From Paenibacillus sp. NEAU-GSW1 (lineage in GTDB: Bacteria > Bacillota > Bacilli > Paenibacillales > Paenibacillaceae), in contig NZ_WOVL01000002.1 of NCBI RefSeq assembly GCF_009737085.1, positions 186,001-250,000 of the forward strand: 64,000 nucleotides of DNA. Direction: 5' to 3'. This document shows, piece after piece, positions 33,077 to 41,617 of this stretch (position 1 is the first letter of the stretch; every line of letters starts with the position of its first letter). The position numbers and the translations under genes are program-made. The notes beneath the pieces are model-generated. The model was not told the origin of the DNA and ran no database searches. It was given only the letters and a program-made list of their open reading frames with translations.

Positions 33077-34338
33077 TGGACAATTACAACAAGAAGCAGG
33101 TTCTAAGAATGAGTTGGATTACTGCCCTTTGTTTAATGGGAGATTCGATGCTTTATATCGTTCTTCCGCTGCATTGGAAGGAAGCTGGACTCGATTCTCT
33201 CGTGGGAGTTGGATTTATACTCTCCATTAATCGATTGGTCCGATTACCCTTAAATCCTTTCGTGAGTTGGATGTATCGCTATATCAGCTTACGACAGGGA
33301 CTCGTATTGGCTGTGGTTCTAGCGACATTTACAACCGCTGGTTACGGTCTTGCGAACAACTTTCATCTTTGGGTCATTCTACGGTGTTTGTGGGGACTAG
33401 CTTGGTCCTTATTGAGACTCGGAGCTTACTATGCCATTCTGGAACTGCAAACGGATGACAATCGAGGCCGATTGTTCGGCGTTTATAATGGTAACTATCG
33501 GTTAGGCAGTCTCTTCGGAATGATACTAGGAGGAAGCATGGCTGATTTATACGGCCTTCTTCCCGTATCCTTTCTCTTTACAGCGTTATCGATTTGCATA
33601 AGTCCCTTTTTACTAATGAATATTCATGTCTATCTTCCCAAAGATAAGGCTCTTACCCAAACATTGAACGTACCCCTGTTAAGAGTCGCCTCGATCTTTG
33701 TTTTGTTTAGAGCAAAAAAGATTATAGGGCTGTTAGTGACTGCATTAGGGTCAGCCATGATGTATGAGGGAATATTTACGTCTACACTCAGTAATTTTAC
33801 ACAGAGCCGATCTACTTCCTTCTTCTTTCTAGGTTTTTCTTTTAGCGCGGCATTCCTTGCAGGAGGTCTTCAAGCTTTACGGTGGGGATGGGGTCCTCTT
33901 CTATCGCCGTTTATAGGCAAGTTATCGGACCAAAAATTCAGTACGGCATCCTTAGTTATCGCTGTTTTAAGCTTCGCTGGCATCTTGTTCTTTTTGTTTC
34001 CGCTGCCTGTGCCAACATTCATATGGATATTTGTCACGATCGGCATTTTAATAACATCCACTTGTATGAGTACTTTAATGGATTCAATTGCTGCCTCAAT
34101 AGCAACTATTTATTCGGGACAAGAAAGGAACATAATGACTGCCTATTCGATTACTCTTGATTTAGGCGCAGCGATTGGTCCTATTGTAGCATTCTGGGCT
34201 TTGCAGCAAGCGGGATATATCCTCATTTATTGGGGAGCTTCTGCAGTATTTATTGGACTTCTCATCAATTGGTGTTTACTGATGCAAAAATCCTCTCTCC
34301 GTAAGCAGGTGAGCAAGAAATTTCCGCCTCACTTGTGA
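33076..34338 (+). CDS. MFS transporter, third gene of LysR-linked operon
   Basis: 420 residues, about 12 membrane segments (LCLMGDSMLYIVLPLHWKEA at the N-terminus). Its ATG overlaps the stop of the phosphoesterase gene (TAATG), so translation is coupled. It belongs to the major facilitator superfamily by topology and loop pattern (RGRLFGVYNGNYRLGSLFG). Direction of transport is not obvious; next to an acetyltransferase and phosphoesterase, export of a modified metabolite or toxin is plausible. Confidence 0.88.
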   Translation: MDNYNKKQVLRMSWITALCLMGDSMLYIVLPLHWKEAGLDSLVGVGFILSINRLVRLPLNPFVSWMYRYISLRQGLVLAVVLATFTTAGYGLANNFHLWVILRCLWGLAWSLLRLGAYYAILELQTDDNRGRLFGVYNGNYRLGSLFGMILGGSMADLYGLLPVSFLFTALSICISPFLLMNIHVYLPKDKALTQTLNVPLLRVASIFVLFRAKKIIGLLVTALGSAMMYEGIFTSTLSNFTQSRSTSFFFLGFSFSAAFLAGGLQALRWGWGPLLSPFIGKLSDQKFSTASLVIAVLSFAGILFFLFPLPVPTFIWIFVTIGILITSTCMSTLMDSIAASIATIYSGQERNIMTAYSITLDLGAAIGPIVAFWALQQAGYILIYWGASAVFIGLLINWCLLMQKSSLRKQVSKKFPPHL

Positions 34339-34367
34339 TACAGTTCACCTTATCGGGTCTATCGACG

Positions 34368-34404
34368 AAAAATAAAAAAGGAGCTGCCGCAGCATGCTCC
34401 TTCG
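34368..34404 (-). terminator. Terminator between MFS and GH43 genes
   Basis: GGAGC and GCTCC pair across TGCCGCAGCAT; on the minus strand the stem is followed by TTTTTTATTTTT. It lies about 75 nt past the GH43 stop codon. Confidence 0.7.
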
Positions 34405-34476
34405 TTGATTCTATTAGTTTAGTCAAACCATAAGATCTAGTATGACGAACCCGCGAAGCTTCTGAATAAACAATCG

Positions 34477-35892
34477 TTAATTTAATGTAAATGAAGCCAG
34501 GCTTGCATTACCCATGCCCGCATAAGTGAAATATAAAGCTTGCTTGCCATCTGGTATGACGATATCCGCCGAATATTCGGTCCATACGTTCGTAAAGTCA
34601 ACTGAAATTCTGCCGAGCTCCGGTCCGTCCCACGCCGTCTTCACGGCAAAATAGCCGCGGCAGTAGCCGCGAACTTTGATTTTGACCTGACGGATACCCT
34701 GGCAATCAAAATATTTGAACCCTGCCGTCGCGGAGTCCCGCATGTTGGCAACGTACCCGATTTCTTCATCGCCGTCCTTACCGTCCTGGGTAATCTTCGG
34801 GAACCGACCGTCCATCCAAGCCCCATGTGTGCCCGTGTATAACTCTTCGTCCTGGCAGAATAGATTACAGGCCAAATAGGCCGGGTATTCCCCGCGGCCG
34901 ATCAGCGGCCCCCCATTAGACCCGCAAGAAGTCATCTCGACTTGAGGAATCGTCCCGTCCGCCCGGAATTCAATCGGTTCGATGCAGCCTTGCCTGCAAA
35001 AGCTCGTACCATGGGTATGCCGGTGATAGAAAATGTACCATTTCCCGAGAATCTCCACGATGCCTCCATGGTTGTTGCCGCCGTAATACATCGGCTTGTT
35101 CGACGGTTTGTAGGTATCAATATGGAGATCGTTATTGCTGACAATGACGCCTTGGTAGACGAAGCCCTGAATCGGATGCTGACTCGTAGCATAACACAAT
35201 TCATGCATGACTACCGATGAGTAGATGAAATAGTATGTATCGCCTATTTTACGAATGGAAGACGCCTCGAAAAACTCATGCCCCTCGTACCCGCTGCCCT
35301 GACTGTACGGTTCACTTGGAGCGATGAAAACAGGCTCTTCCAGAATGGTAAGCATATCGGGACCGAGCACCGTTGCCATAGGACCCATGCGGGTCTTGTC
35401 GCCGACGGCGCAAAATCCGGTGTACAGGTACGTTCGGTCGCCCTCCGTCAGGACGGCCGGGTCGAACTGGTGTTGATCGCCTTCCCGTTCGCCAAGACGC
35501 GTGCCGTCGGAATACTGCACATAACCGTAAAACTCGAATTTGCCGGCCGGCGTATCGCAAACTGCGACAGACACGACGGAGACCTTGTCCAGTACGTAGT
35601 ACAAATAATAACGGCCATCGGAACCCTGTGTAACGTCTGGCGCATAGAGGCACATCCGGCCATCGGGATTGAGCGGATCGTCCGTTATCCGATAAATAAC
35701 GCCCTCATACCGCCAGTCTGCCAAGTCATCCACAGGTGCCGACCAGCAGACATAGTCGTTCAGACAGAAGACATGCCCATTGAACCGGTCATGTGAGCCG
35801 TAGACATACACACGGTCATGATAGACATGCGGCTCTCCATCGGGAATGTATTCCCACGAAGGGAGATAAGGATTGAAACCTTGTTTTTTCAT
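34477..35892 (-). CDS. Glycoside hydrolase family 43 (arabinofuranosidase/xylosidase type)
   Basis: 471 residues. A five-bladed-propeller GH43 catalytic domain occupies about residues 1-330: NPYLPSWEYIPDGEPHVYHD, VYVYGSHDR, MCLYAPDV, EGHEFFEASSIRKIGDTYYF and IVEILGKWYIFYHRHTHG. A C-terminal beta-sandwich follows (KIKVRGYCRGYFAVKTAW), resembling a CBM6-like module. No signal peptide, so it probably hydrolyses imported xylo- or arabino-oligosaccharides in the cytoplasm. GGAGATC precedes the ATG. A XylR-like inverted repeat lies 55 nt upstream, fitting the pentose theme of the transporter at 61980. Confidence 0.93.
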   Translation of the reverse strand: MKKQGFNPYLPSWEYIPDGEPHVYHDRVYVYGSHDRFNGHVFCLNDYVCWSAPVDDLADWRYEGVIYRITDDPLNPDGRMCLYAPDVTQGSDGRYYLYYVLDKVSVVSVAVCDTPAGKFEFYGYVQYSDGTRLGEREGDQHQFDPAVLTEGDRTYLYTGFCAVGDKTRMGPMATVLGPDMLTILEEPVFIAPSEPYSQGSGYEGHEFFEASSIRKIGDTYYFIYSSVVMHELCYATSQHPIQGFVYQGVIVSNNDLHIDTYKPSNKPMYYGGNNHGGIVEILGKWYIFYHRHTHGTSFCRQGCIEPIEFRADGTIPQVEMTSCGSNGGPLIGRGEYPAYLACNLFCQDEELYTGTHGAWMDGRFPKITQDGKDGDEEIGYVANMRDSATAGFKYFDCQGIRQVKIKVRGYCRGYFAVKTAWDGPELGRISVDFTNVWTEYSADIVIPDGKQALYFTYAGMGNASLASFTLN

Positions 35893-35946
35893 TATTCGGA
35901 TCTCCTCATTGGTAAGAGTGACAGCTTCATCCCCATCGTATCACGC

Positions 35947-35967
35947 TTTGTTTAATTGGTAAACAAA
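35947..35967 (-). promoter_or_regulatory. XylR-like operator upstream of GH43
   Basis: Inverted repeat TTTGTTTA-ATTGG-TAAACAAA. The half-sites match those at 63648-63666 (GTTTGTTTA/TAAACAAAC) and, less closely, 47817-47841, and resemble Bacillus XylR operators. No xylR gene is in the window. Confidence 0.65.
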
Positions 35968-36000
35968 GTATGCGCCTCTGATGGTTGGTCACAACTATGC

Positions 36001-36882
36001 TCAATAACCCACCGAATTCCTTAAAGTAATAATATTTTCCTGAAGGAACGTTTGATTTTTTTCAATTCCTCTGTTTTTACACCAAACAATTGCGCTGAAA
36101 GCATCGTAAATATCATAAAATGGCAGCACGCTTTCCAGAGCCAACATAGGTCGAATCGATTGATAACCTTCAATGAACGGTATCTTTGTTCTCGGATGGA
36201 CTTCCCAAATATACCGATTTACTTTTGTAAAATCTATTTCCGACGATCCACCACGGGCACTCTCGAAATCAATAATGCCAGCAACCTCGTTACCGTTCAC
36301 CAATATATTTCCCGGTCTAAAATCCATGTGAACAATGCATGGTCCGTCAGGATCTGGTAAAGCAGAGAAAACTCGATCAAAGTGAAGCATACATCTTTCA
36401 TACAATTTTGAGTCGAGAATCTCTTCGCATGGCTCTTTCCACTTTTCAAAATTACTTTTGATATGCAATCTCCAATTATTGTGGTCAAGCAACTTAAAAC
36501 CATCGGTTACATGGTAACCATACCCAGCAGTTTTAACCTCATGGAGCATCGCAAGATACACCCCAATCTGAAAAGAGAGTTTCTCATCAATGTCCCCTGT
36601 ACAAGGCATACCTTGAATTGCTGAAAGAAGCAATGCTCCAGTAGTACTTTCATCCCCGTACCAAATGTCCAATACCTTAGGAACAGGTATTATACTCTTT
36701 AATGTTTCAAGCATCTGAAATTCACGGAATAGCTTATCCTTGTTAAATGGAATTTTTACGTAAACATTTTCTCCACTGGCAAGAGTAAGTTTATATACAT
36801 CAGAGCTGAATGACTCTGGAACATCTTCAACATTCAAGACGTTCAACTTTAGCTTTTCTATAACTTTTAGAATAGAACGCAT
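36001..36882 (-). CDS. Aminoglycoside phosphotransferase-like kinase (APH/choline kinase fold)
   Basis: 293 residues. The catalytic loop IVHMDFRPGNILVNG (HxDxxxxN) and the metal motif GIIDFESARGG are clear; an N-terminal lysine lies in NVYVKIPFNKDKLFREFQML. The family phosphorylates aminoglycosides, other antibiotics, sugars or choline. AGGAGG is six bases before the ATG. It is monocistronic. Substrate cannot be inferred from sequence alone, so resistance should not be assumed. Confidence 0.9.
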   Translation of the reverse strand: MRSILKVIEKLKLNVLNVEDVPESFSSDVYKLTLASGENVYVKIPFNKDKLFREFQMLETLKSIIPVPKVLDIWYGDESTTGALLLSAIQGMPCTGDIDEKLSFQIGVYLAMLHEVKTAGYGYHVTDGFKLLDHNNWRLHIKSNFEKWKEPCEEILDSKLYERCMLHFDRVFSALPDPDGPCIVHMDFRPGNILVNGNEVAGIIDFESARGGSSEIDFTKVNRYIWEVHPRTKIPFIEGYQSIRPMLALESVLPFYDIYDAFSAIVWCKNRGIEKNQTFLQENIITLRNSVGY

Positions 36883-37047
36883 ATGTAACCTCCTGTTTTG
36901 GAGAGCGATTCTTCCGATTTATTTCTCTGAAAACCGAATAGAATCCAATATATTACATATATCATATTTTTGACCCCGTACCAAGCCTCAGCAGGACATC
37001 GATATGCTGACCGTATCATACGAACGGCGAAAATAAGGGCACCCATC

Positions 37048-37231
37048 TCAGGTTGGTCCGACTGCGTTCACATTGACACCCTTAGCAGACCATTCCAATG
37101 CCGGCACTTTCATCAATTGATTAACCCCGCCCTTGGAGGCGCAATATACAGCGTGATCTGCGAAACCCGATCCCTTTGCCAGCTCCTGTGATCATGGCAA
37201 CCTTGCCAGTTAAATCAAATTGCGGGTACAT
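37048..37231 (-). pseudogene. SDR gene with large internal deletion
   Basis: Starts with ATG 37231 and a GGAGG, one base after the stop of the GH13 gene, so it was the next gene in that operon. The frame reads MYPQFDLTGKVAMITGAGKG, IG (Rossmann motif). It then jumps, in another frame, to FADHAVYCASKGGVNQLMKV, PALEWSAKGVNVNAVGPT and a stop at 37048. The Y-C-A-S-K piece is the SDR active site. About 120 residues between the two motifs are missing. The remaining bases from 36897 to 37047 show no gene. Confidence 0.82.
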
Positions 37232-37232
37232 C

Positions 37233-38897
37233 CTAGAGGCCCTCCTCTTTCATGCATTCACCCATTTTATATAGGATCGTTTCATAGCTATTCACCCCTA
37301 GTGCTGAACCATCTTTCTCGGCGTGAAGATCGTCCCTTCCGGTACGATAGAGCATATTGCTCCTATCTTTGATAAATTCGTCTGCTGCCTGATCAAGCTG
37401 AACGAGCACAGAATCCTCTGACAAATTAACGATAATCAAAAATTTGACGCCTTCGTGCTGCCTGATGAAGGATAACACCATGTTTTCCGAGTTACGTACG
37501 AACTCTAATTCGCCCGCCCAAAATGCCGGCTGGCTGGTTCGAAGACGGGTCAGGAATTTATAGTGCTCGAACATTCCTGTATCAAACGAATCCCAGTTGA
37601 GCTTATACTCATCGAATAATGACGCCCATGTTTCCATCGTATGCTCATTGAATTCCTGTCCCATCATGATGAGGGGAACGCCTTCGAGCGTGAGTAAGAT
37701 CGAAGCGGCAGGTTCTGCATGCTCAATACCCAAATACTCCCCGATTCTGGACTGTTCTTTGTCCTCTAGCCAATTCATCCTCAGAGCATTTTTAGGGAAG
37801 CTGTACTTGTAAGAATTATATATCGTAATAAAATCAGTCTGTGTAATCGTTCTATCGATCATCTGACGAATAAGAATCCGGGGATTCCCGTTGTAGGTCA
37901 AATCACAGGACTCAAGATGATGGTATTCATCGTATGACTGAGAGATCAGGATGAGATCGGTTTTGACTTCCTGTAGAGCCCGCTTGATTTCAGTGAGAAA
38001 ATCATAGGGCGTAATGTCGGAATCGTCCAACCGAATGCCGTCAAAATCAAACTCGCTAATCCAGTATTTCATAGCTTCAATGACATATTTCCTCATGTCG
38101 CGGCTGCTAAATTCCAGACCGGCAAAATATTCGCGATGAGGCACATCATAGTAAATTTCACCTTGTTCATTATGCGTAAAATATTCCGGATGAGTTTCTG
38201 TCAGAATATGATCAAAGCTGGCGCGGTTCAACACCCAATCCAAAACGACCCTGATTCCATTCGCGTGTGCTTCGCGCATAAAAAACGACAAATCCTCTTT
38301 GGTTCCGAATTGCGGATCTATCGAATAAAAATCTTTTACCGCATAGGGGTCGCCGTATTTCCCTACCCTGCGTTCATGTCCCACTTCGTTAAACGGCATC
38401 AGCCACAACGTATTGATTCCCATTTTTTTAAAATAATTTAATTTCTCAGCCAGTCCTCGAAAACCGTTTTCGGTGAACGCACGAAGATGCAGCTCATAAA
38501 TGACCGATTTTTTAAGCCATTCCGGACTAGAGAGGGCCGTAAAGTTCTCGTACATATATCCAGGATGATGTTTTGAAATCTCATTTGTTCGGATCAGGAC
38601 ATCACCATTCTCAGTTACCGTAATCGCGGAGTTATTCTGCCCATCTTCCGAAATACTCGGATTCAACGGGTCTACGATCCACGCTTCCCCATCCACCACA
38701 AATTTATAGAGATGTCTTCCCTTAAGAATAGGCAACTCAATCTCCCACCCTGTCCCATCTTCCATTCTGTTCATGTAATTTCTATCGTCATTCCAATTAT
38801 TAAAGGTCCCTGCTAGAGCAACGCTATCAGCAGGAGTATCCGTATAATAAACAAAGCGCACGCCTTTTGATCCCTTTGTTGGAAATTTAGTCAGCAA
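37233..38897 (-). CDS. GH13 (alpha-amylase) family protein with N-terminal CBM48, altered catalytic motifs
   Basis: About 554 residues from TTG 38897, where GGGAGGTC is well placed; GTG 38954 lacks an RBS. A CBM48-like domain (ADSVALAGTFNNWND, HLYKFVVDGEAWIVDPLNP) precedes a TIM-barrel. Conserved GH13 positions: region I is VVLDWVLNRAS (usual NH is NR); region II is DGIRLDDSDI (nucleophile Asp kept). Region III is LILISQSYDEY, where the acid Glu seems to be Gln; region IV is WLEDKEQSR, where the usual NHD reads DKE. The fold is clear but activity is doubtful: a glycogen or maltodextrin-binding pseudoenzyme is possible. Family-level call is firm; loss of catalysis is inference. Confidence 0.85.
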   Translation of the reverse strand: MLTKFPTKGSKGVRFVYYTDTPADSVALAGTFNNWNDDRNYMNRMEDGTGWEIELPILKGRHLYKFVVDGEAWIVDPLNPSISEDGQNNSAITVTENGDVLIRTNEISKHHPGYMYENFTALSSPEWLKKSVIYELHLRAFTENGFRGLAEKLNYFKKMGINTLWLMPFNEVGHERRVGKYGDPYAVKDFYSIDPQFGTKEDLSFFMREAHANGIRVVLDWVLNRASFDHILTETHPEYFTHNEQGEIYYDVPHREYFAGLEFSSRDMRKYVIEAMKYWISEFDFDGIRLDDSDITPYDFLTEIKRALQEVKTDLILISQSYDEYHHLESCDLTYNGNPRILIRQMIDRTITQTDFITIYNSYKYSFPKNALRMNWLEDKEQSRIGEYLGIEHAEPAASILLTLEGVPLIMMGQEFNEHTMETWASLFDEYKLNWDSFDTGMFEHYKFLTRLRTSQPAFWAGELEFVRNSENMVLSFIRQHEGVKFLIIVNLSEDSVLVQLDQAADEFIKDRSNMLYRTGRDDLHAEKDGSALGVNSYETILYKMGECMKEEGL

Positions 38898-39093
38898 TGA
38901 TGCGACCTCCCTTAAATAGATTCTAGCCTCATAAGGCTGAAAATGGCCATCCACTAAATGTTCAATCCTATCTGACTCTACATTGGATAACAGTAATCTA
39001 ATCGATCTCTTCTTCTATCGTATCTGTATTGACACAGGATTCCAATATCCGATACTGCTCCATCATGATGCTATTCTGTTATAATCGTTCCAT

Positions 39094-39136
39094 AAAAAAA
39101 TACAGAGCAACGGCAATTCATGCCATTTCCCTGTAT
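39094..39136 (-). terminator. Terminator of the GNAT gene (ACAGAGCAACGGC repeat)
   Basis: ATACAG/CTGTAT and GGCA/TGCC pair; on the minus strand the stem is followed by TTTTTTT. Its plus-strand left arm is the same ATACAGAGCAACGGCA as at 13755. Upstream bases 38955-39093 hold no supported gene. Confidence 0.75.
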
Positions 39137-39185
39137 TAACCTTTCGTACTATCTCGTCGTCCCTGAATTACGGTTCATAATGCCA

Positions 39186-39584
39186 CTACTTTACTCTAGG
39201 CATCAGAAATGCTTTCTCTGTTTTTTCAAAACCGATACGCGGGTAATACTCCATTGCAGCGGGTGCAGAGAGCAATAATAAAGAAACCTCTTCGCCTAAG
39301 TGTTCCCGTAAACACTTAATCAGTTCTTTCCCAATGCCGGTCTTTTGATATTCCTTCCTTATCGCTAAGTCCGATAAATAACAACAATACGAGAAGTCAG
39401 TAATCGCTCTCGCGATTCCTACCATTTTGTCCCCATCCCAAGCAGAAATGTTAATAGCGGCATTATCAATCATTCTTTGAATACGATCGAGATCATCTAC
39501 AGGACGCTTAATTCCAGAACTAATAAACACTTCCGAGACCTCTTTGGAACGAAGCGGAAAGTTAATTTTGTATTCAATCGTCAT
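39186..39584 (-). CDS. GNAT-family N-acetyltransferase (132 aa)
   Basis: Short GNAT protein with the acetyl-CoA loop LAIRKEYQKTGIGKELIKCL (QKTGIG) and the C-terminal PAAMEYYPRIGFEKTEKAFL motif. The core VGIARAITDFSYCCYLSDLA is typical of small GNATs of unknown substrate. Monocistronic with its own terminator; GGTGTTCC upstream gives only a modest ribosome binding site. Confidence 0.9.
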   Translation of the reverse strand: MTIEYKINFPLRSKEVSEVFISSGIKRPVDDLDRIQRMIDNAAINISAWDGDKMVGIARAITDFSYCCYLSDLAIRKEYQKTGIGKELIKCLREHLGEEVSLLLLSAPAAMEYYPRIGFEKTEKAFLMPRVK

Positions 39585-39687
39585 AGGAACACCTCTTATG
39601 TAAATTAGTACCTACAATAATATACATAATTTGGCATGACTTGAAGTACCAATTCTAGCATTTATTATCGGACCACTTTTTCGACCC

Positions 39688-39825
39688 CTACGATTCGACT
39701 TCCAACTGCACCGTCTTTCTGGGACCTTGCAAGTAAAGATAGACCATCACGTTCAGCCATTCCAAGTTAAACCGTATGACTTGTTTGCAAGCTGTCGAAC
39801 TGAATGCGCGCTTACTGGATCCATA
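39688..39825 (-). other. Possible coding remnant, unrecognised
   Basis: A 46-codon open stretch ending LEWLNVMVYLYLQGPRKTVQ, LEVES-stop lies between the GNAT start and the phosphatase stop, overlapping the latter in another frame. It has no start codon or ribosome binding site of its own and no family was recognised. It may be the 3' end of a deleted gene, or chance. Confidence 0.3.
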
Positions 39826-40384
39826 TTCTTTCTACTAGTTCTAATTGGTTTCGGTCGAATGTCAACTTATATATGTCCGGTTTTGACGTAGATTTCCAGA
39901 AATCAAAACCATATGCAGTATCATAATAATTCATAATGATCGTCATAATATTTCCATGTGTCCCAATCACGATGCTTTCCCCTTCCCGTTTCTCTAAGAA
40001 ACTTTCAATTATGGGGATTGACCTTTCTTGTGCTTTCCGCGTAGACTCGCCGCCCTTTAAGGAAAAATCCTTATCTGCAAAAGATCTTCGGATGGCTTCC
40101 TCCAAAACGTCCCAAGAAGCCTTATAGTCCAGACCTTTAATTGGCCGCTCTATGAGTCCCTCGTAATCGAATATATCTAAAGACTTCTGTTCGGCAATGT
40201 ACTGGACGGTCTGCTTAGCTCTTGTATAGGAACTTGAAGCAATGTGATCGATTTTTATCGTCTCGAAAAATTGGGCTACCCGCTTCGCAGCGATAAAACC
40301 TTCTTCGGACAGCCCTCTTGTTCTCTCTTGACCAAACTCAAAGGGTGATTCCGCATGCCGGACCATGTATATTGTAGTTTTCAT
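39812..40384 (-). CDS. Histidine phosphatase family (phosphoglycerate-mutase-like)
   Basis: 190 residues from ATG 40384 (MKTTIYMVRHAESPFEFGQE) with AGAGG upstream; ATG 40411 is an alternative. The catalytic motif is MVRHAES, with the second histidine in VIGTHGNIMTIIM. Family members transfer or remove phosphate through a phosphohistidine intermediate. Substrate unknown; sugar phosphates or nucleotides are typical. Monocistronic. Confidence 0.92.
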   Translation of the reverse strand: MKTTIYMVRHAESPFEFGQERTRGLSEEGFIAAKRVAQFFETIKIDHIASSSYTRAKQTVQYIAEQKSLDIFDYEGLIERPIKGLDYKASWDVLEEAIRRSFADKDFSLKGGESTRKAQERSIPIIESFLEKREGESIVIGTHGNIMTIIMNYYDTAYGFDFWKSTSKPDIYKLTFDRNQLELVERIWIQ

Positions 40385-40543
40385 CGGCCTCTGTCTTATA
40401 CCTCCATACACGAAGATACTAGAATATTACAATATCTTTTCCGGATGCCACAACAGAAAAGTTTCAATAGAAACTGACAGAAAAGGTCCCTAACCTTATA
40501 ATTGTTATATATATCCTATAGCAGCACTGACCAGGAGGACGGC

Positions 40544-41479
40544 ATGCAATTTCAACCGGTGTATGATGATGGGGAGTTATTTCTACCGAAGATTGAATTA
40601 AATATGACATCGAACCAATCGATTGGCATTATAACGGACTTGAAGCGAAAGCAGCTTTTAATGAATCAATTAGCGAATCAATCCCGCTATTATTTATTTC
40701 GCGCCCAGCAAAACGAGTATATGCGTTTAACGGTGAAAGAGCTGATTACTTTTCTAATCCAAGTGACAGAGAGGGATGACCATGTCGCTTCGTTAATCGA
40801 TTATTTTGCATTAAAAGAAGAGCAGAAGGTCAAAATCAAGGATCTAAGCCCATCGCGAAGGATGTATGTGACATTGCTGCGCGTCTTTTTTGCGCATCAG
40901 CCTGCACTTGTACTGGAAGAGCCCTATTTTTTCTTGGAAGAGCAAGATCGTCGTCAATTTAAACGGATTCTAGATGACCTTATGAAAGAAAAGCAAGTAT
41001 TAATTTTAACTTCGAATTTAGAGGATGCCCTTATTTCCTGTGATGCTATTTATCGATTGAACGAATTCGGACTTCATCAATTGGATATTCAGGACTCAGA
41101 AGAAGATAAGCAGGAAGCACAGAAACAAGATGAGGCCAATATAACCTTGCAGAAGATATCGACAAAAAGAAATGACAAAGTGATTTTATTCAATCCGCCT
41201 GAAATCGATTATATCGAAAGTATAGATGGATCCATCCTTGTCCATGTGGGCGGGGAAAATTATGACTGTGCTTTGACGCTAACCGAGCTCGAGCAGAGAT
41301 TGTTAAACTTCGGATTTTTTAGATGTCATCGATCCTACATCGTTAATCTGCAAAAGGCAAGAGAGATTATTACATGGACGAAGAATAGCTACAGCTTGCG
41401 ATTAAATACAGGTAAAGATGCCGTCGTTCCGTTATCCCGTTCAAAATTGCAGGAATTAAAAGCGCTTCTGAACATTTAA
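40544..41479 (+). CDS. LytTR-family regulator with degenerate ABC-ATPase-like N-domain
   Basis: About 311 residues from ATG 40544 (MQFQPVYDDGELFLPKIELN) with AGGAGG upstream. Residues 1-200 look like an ABC ATPase that has lost Walker A: GIITDLKRKQLLMNQLANQ stands where GxxGxGK should be. It keeps a degenerate signature (DLSPSRRMYVTLLRVFFAHQ) and Walker B-like ALVLEEPYFFLEEQDRR. The C-terminus (about 215-311) is a LytTR DNA-binding domain: IDYIESIDGSILVHVGG, FFRCHRSYIVNLQKAREI and VPLSRSKLQELKALL. It precedes an ABC ATPase/permease pair and a SecA gene; probably senses transporter state and regulates them. Confidence 0.88.
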   Translation: MQFQPVYDDGELFLPKIELNMTSNQSIGIITDLKRKQLLMNQLANQSRYYLFRAQQNEYMRLTVKELITFLIQVTERDDHVASLIDYFALKEEQKVKIKDLSPSRRMYVTLLRVFFAHQPALVLEEPYFFLEEQDRRQFKRILDDLMKEKQVLILTSNLEDALISCDAIYRLNEFGLHQLDIQDSEEDKQEAQKQDEANITLQKISTKRNDKVILFNPPEIDYIESIDGSILVHVGGENYDCALTLTELEQRLLNFGFFRCHRSYIVNLQKAREIITWTKNSYSLRLNTGKDAVVPLSRSKLQELKALLNI

Positions 41480-41617
41480 ATTCCGGAGCAATGCCGAACC
41501 AATCAAGCATTTGGTGGTACCATTCAGGCCGCAATAGCTACATTTCGGTGGGTTTTGATGGCTGGAAGCAGGCAATCTGTATAAAGTTAAGCCATCAACG
41601 CTAAGGAAGTGATGTTA

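Noticed and set aside
34477..35892. Antisense plus-strand frames of up to 172 codons over the GH43 gene
   Set aside because: GC-rich shadows of a clear glycoside hydrolase; no starts with ribosome binding sites.
38988..39092. Short minus-strand ORF (MEQYRILESCVNTDTIEEEI) in the gap upstream of the GH13 gene
   Set aside because: Only about 21 codons and no clear RBS; insufficient support.
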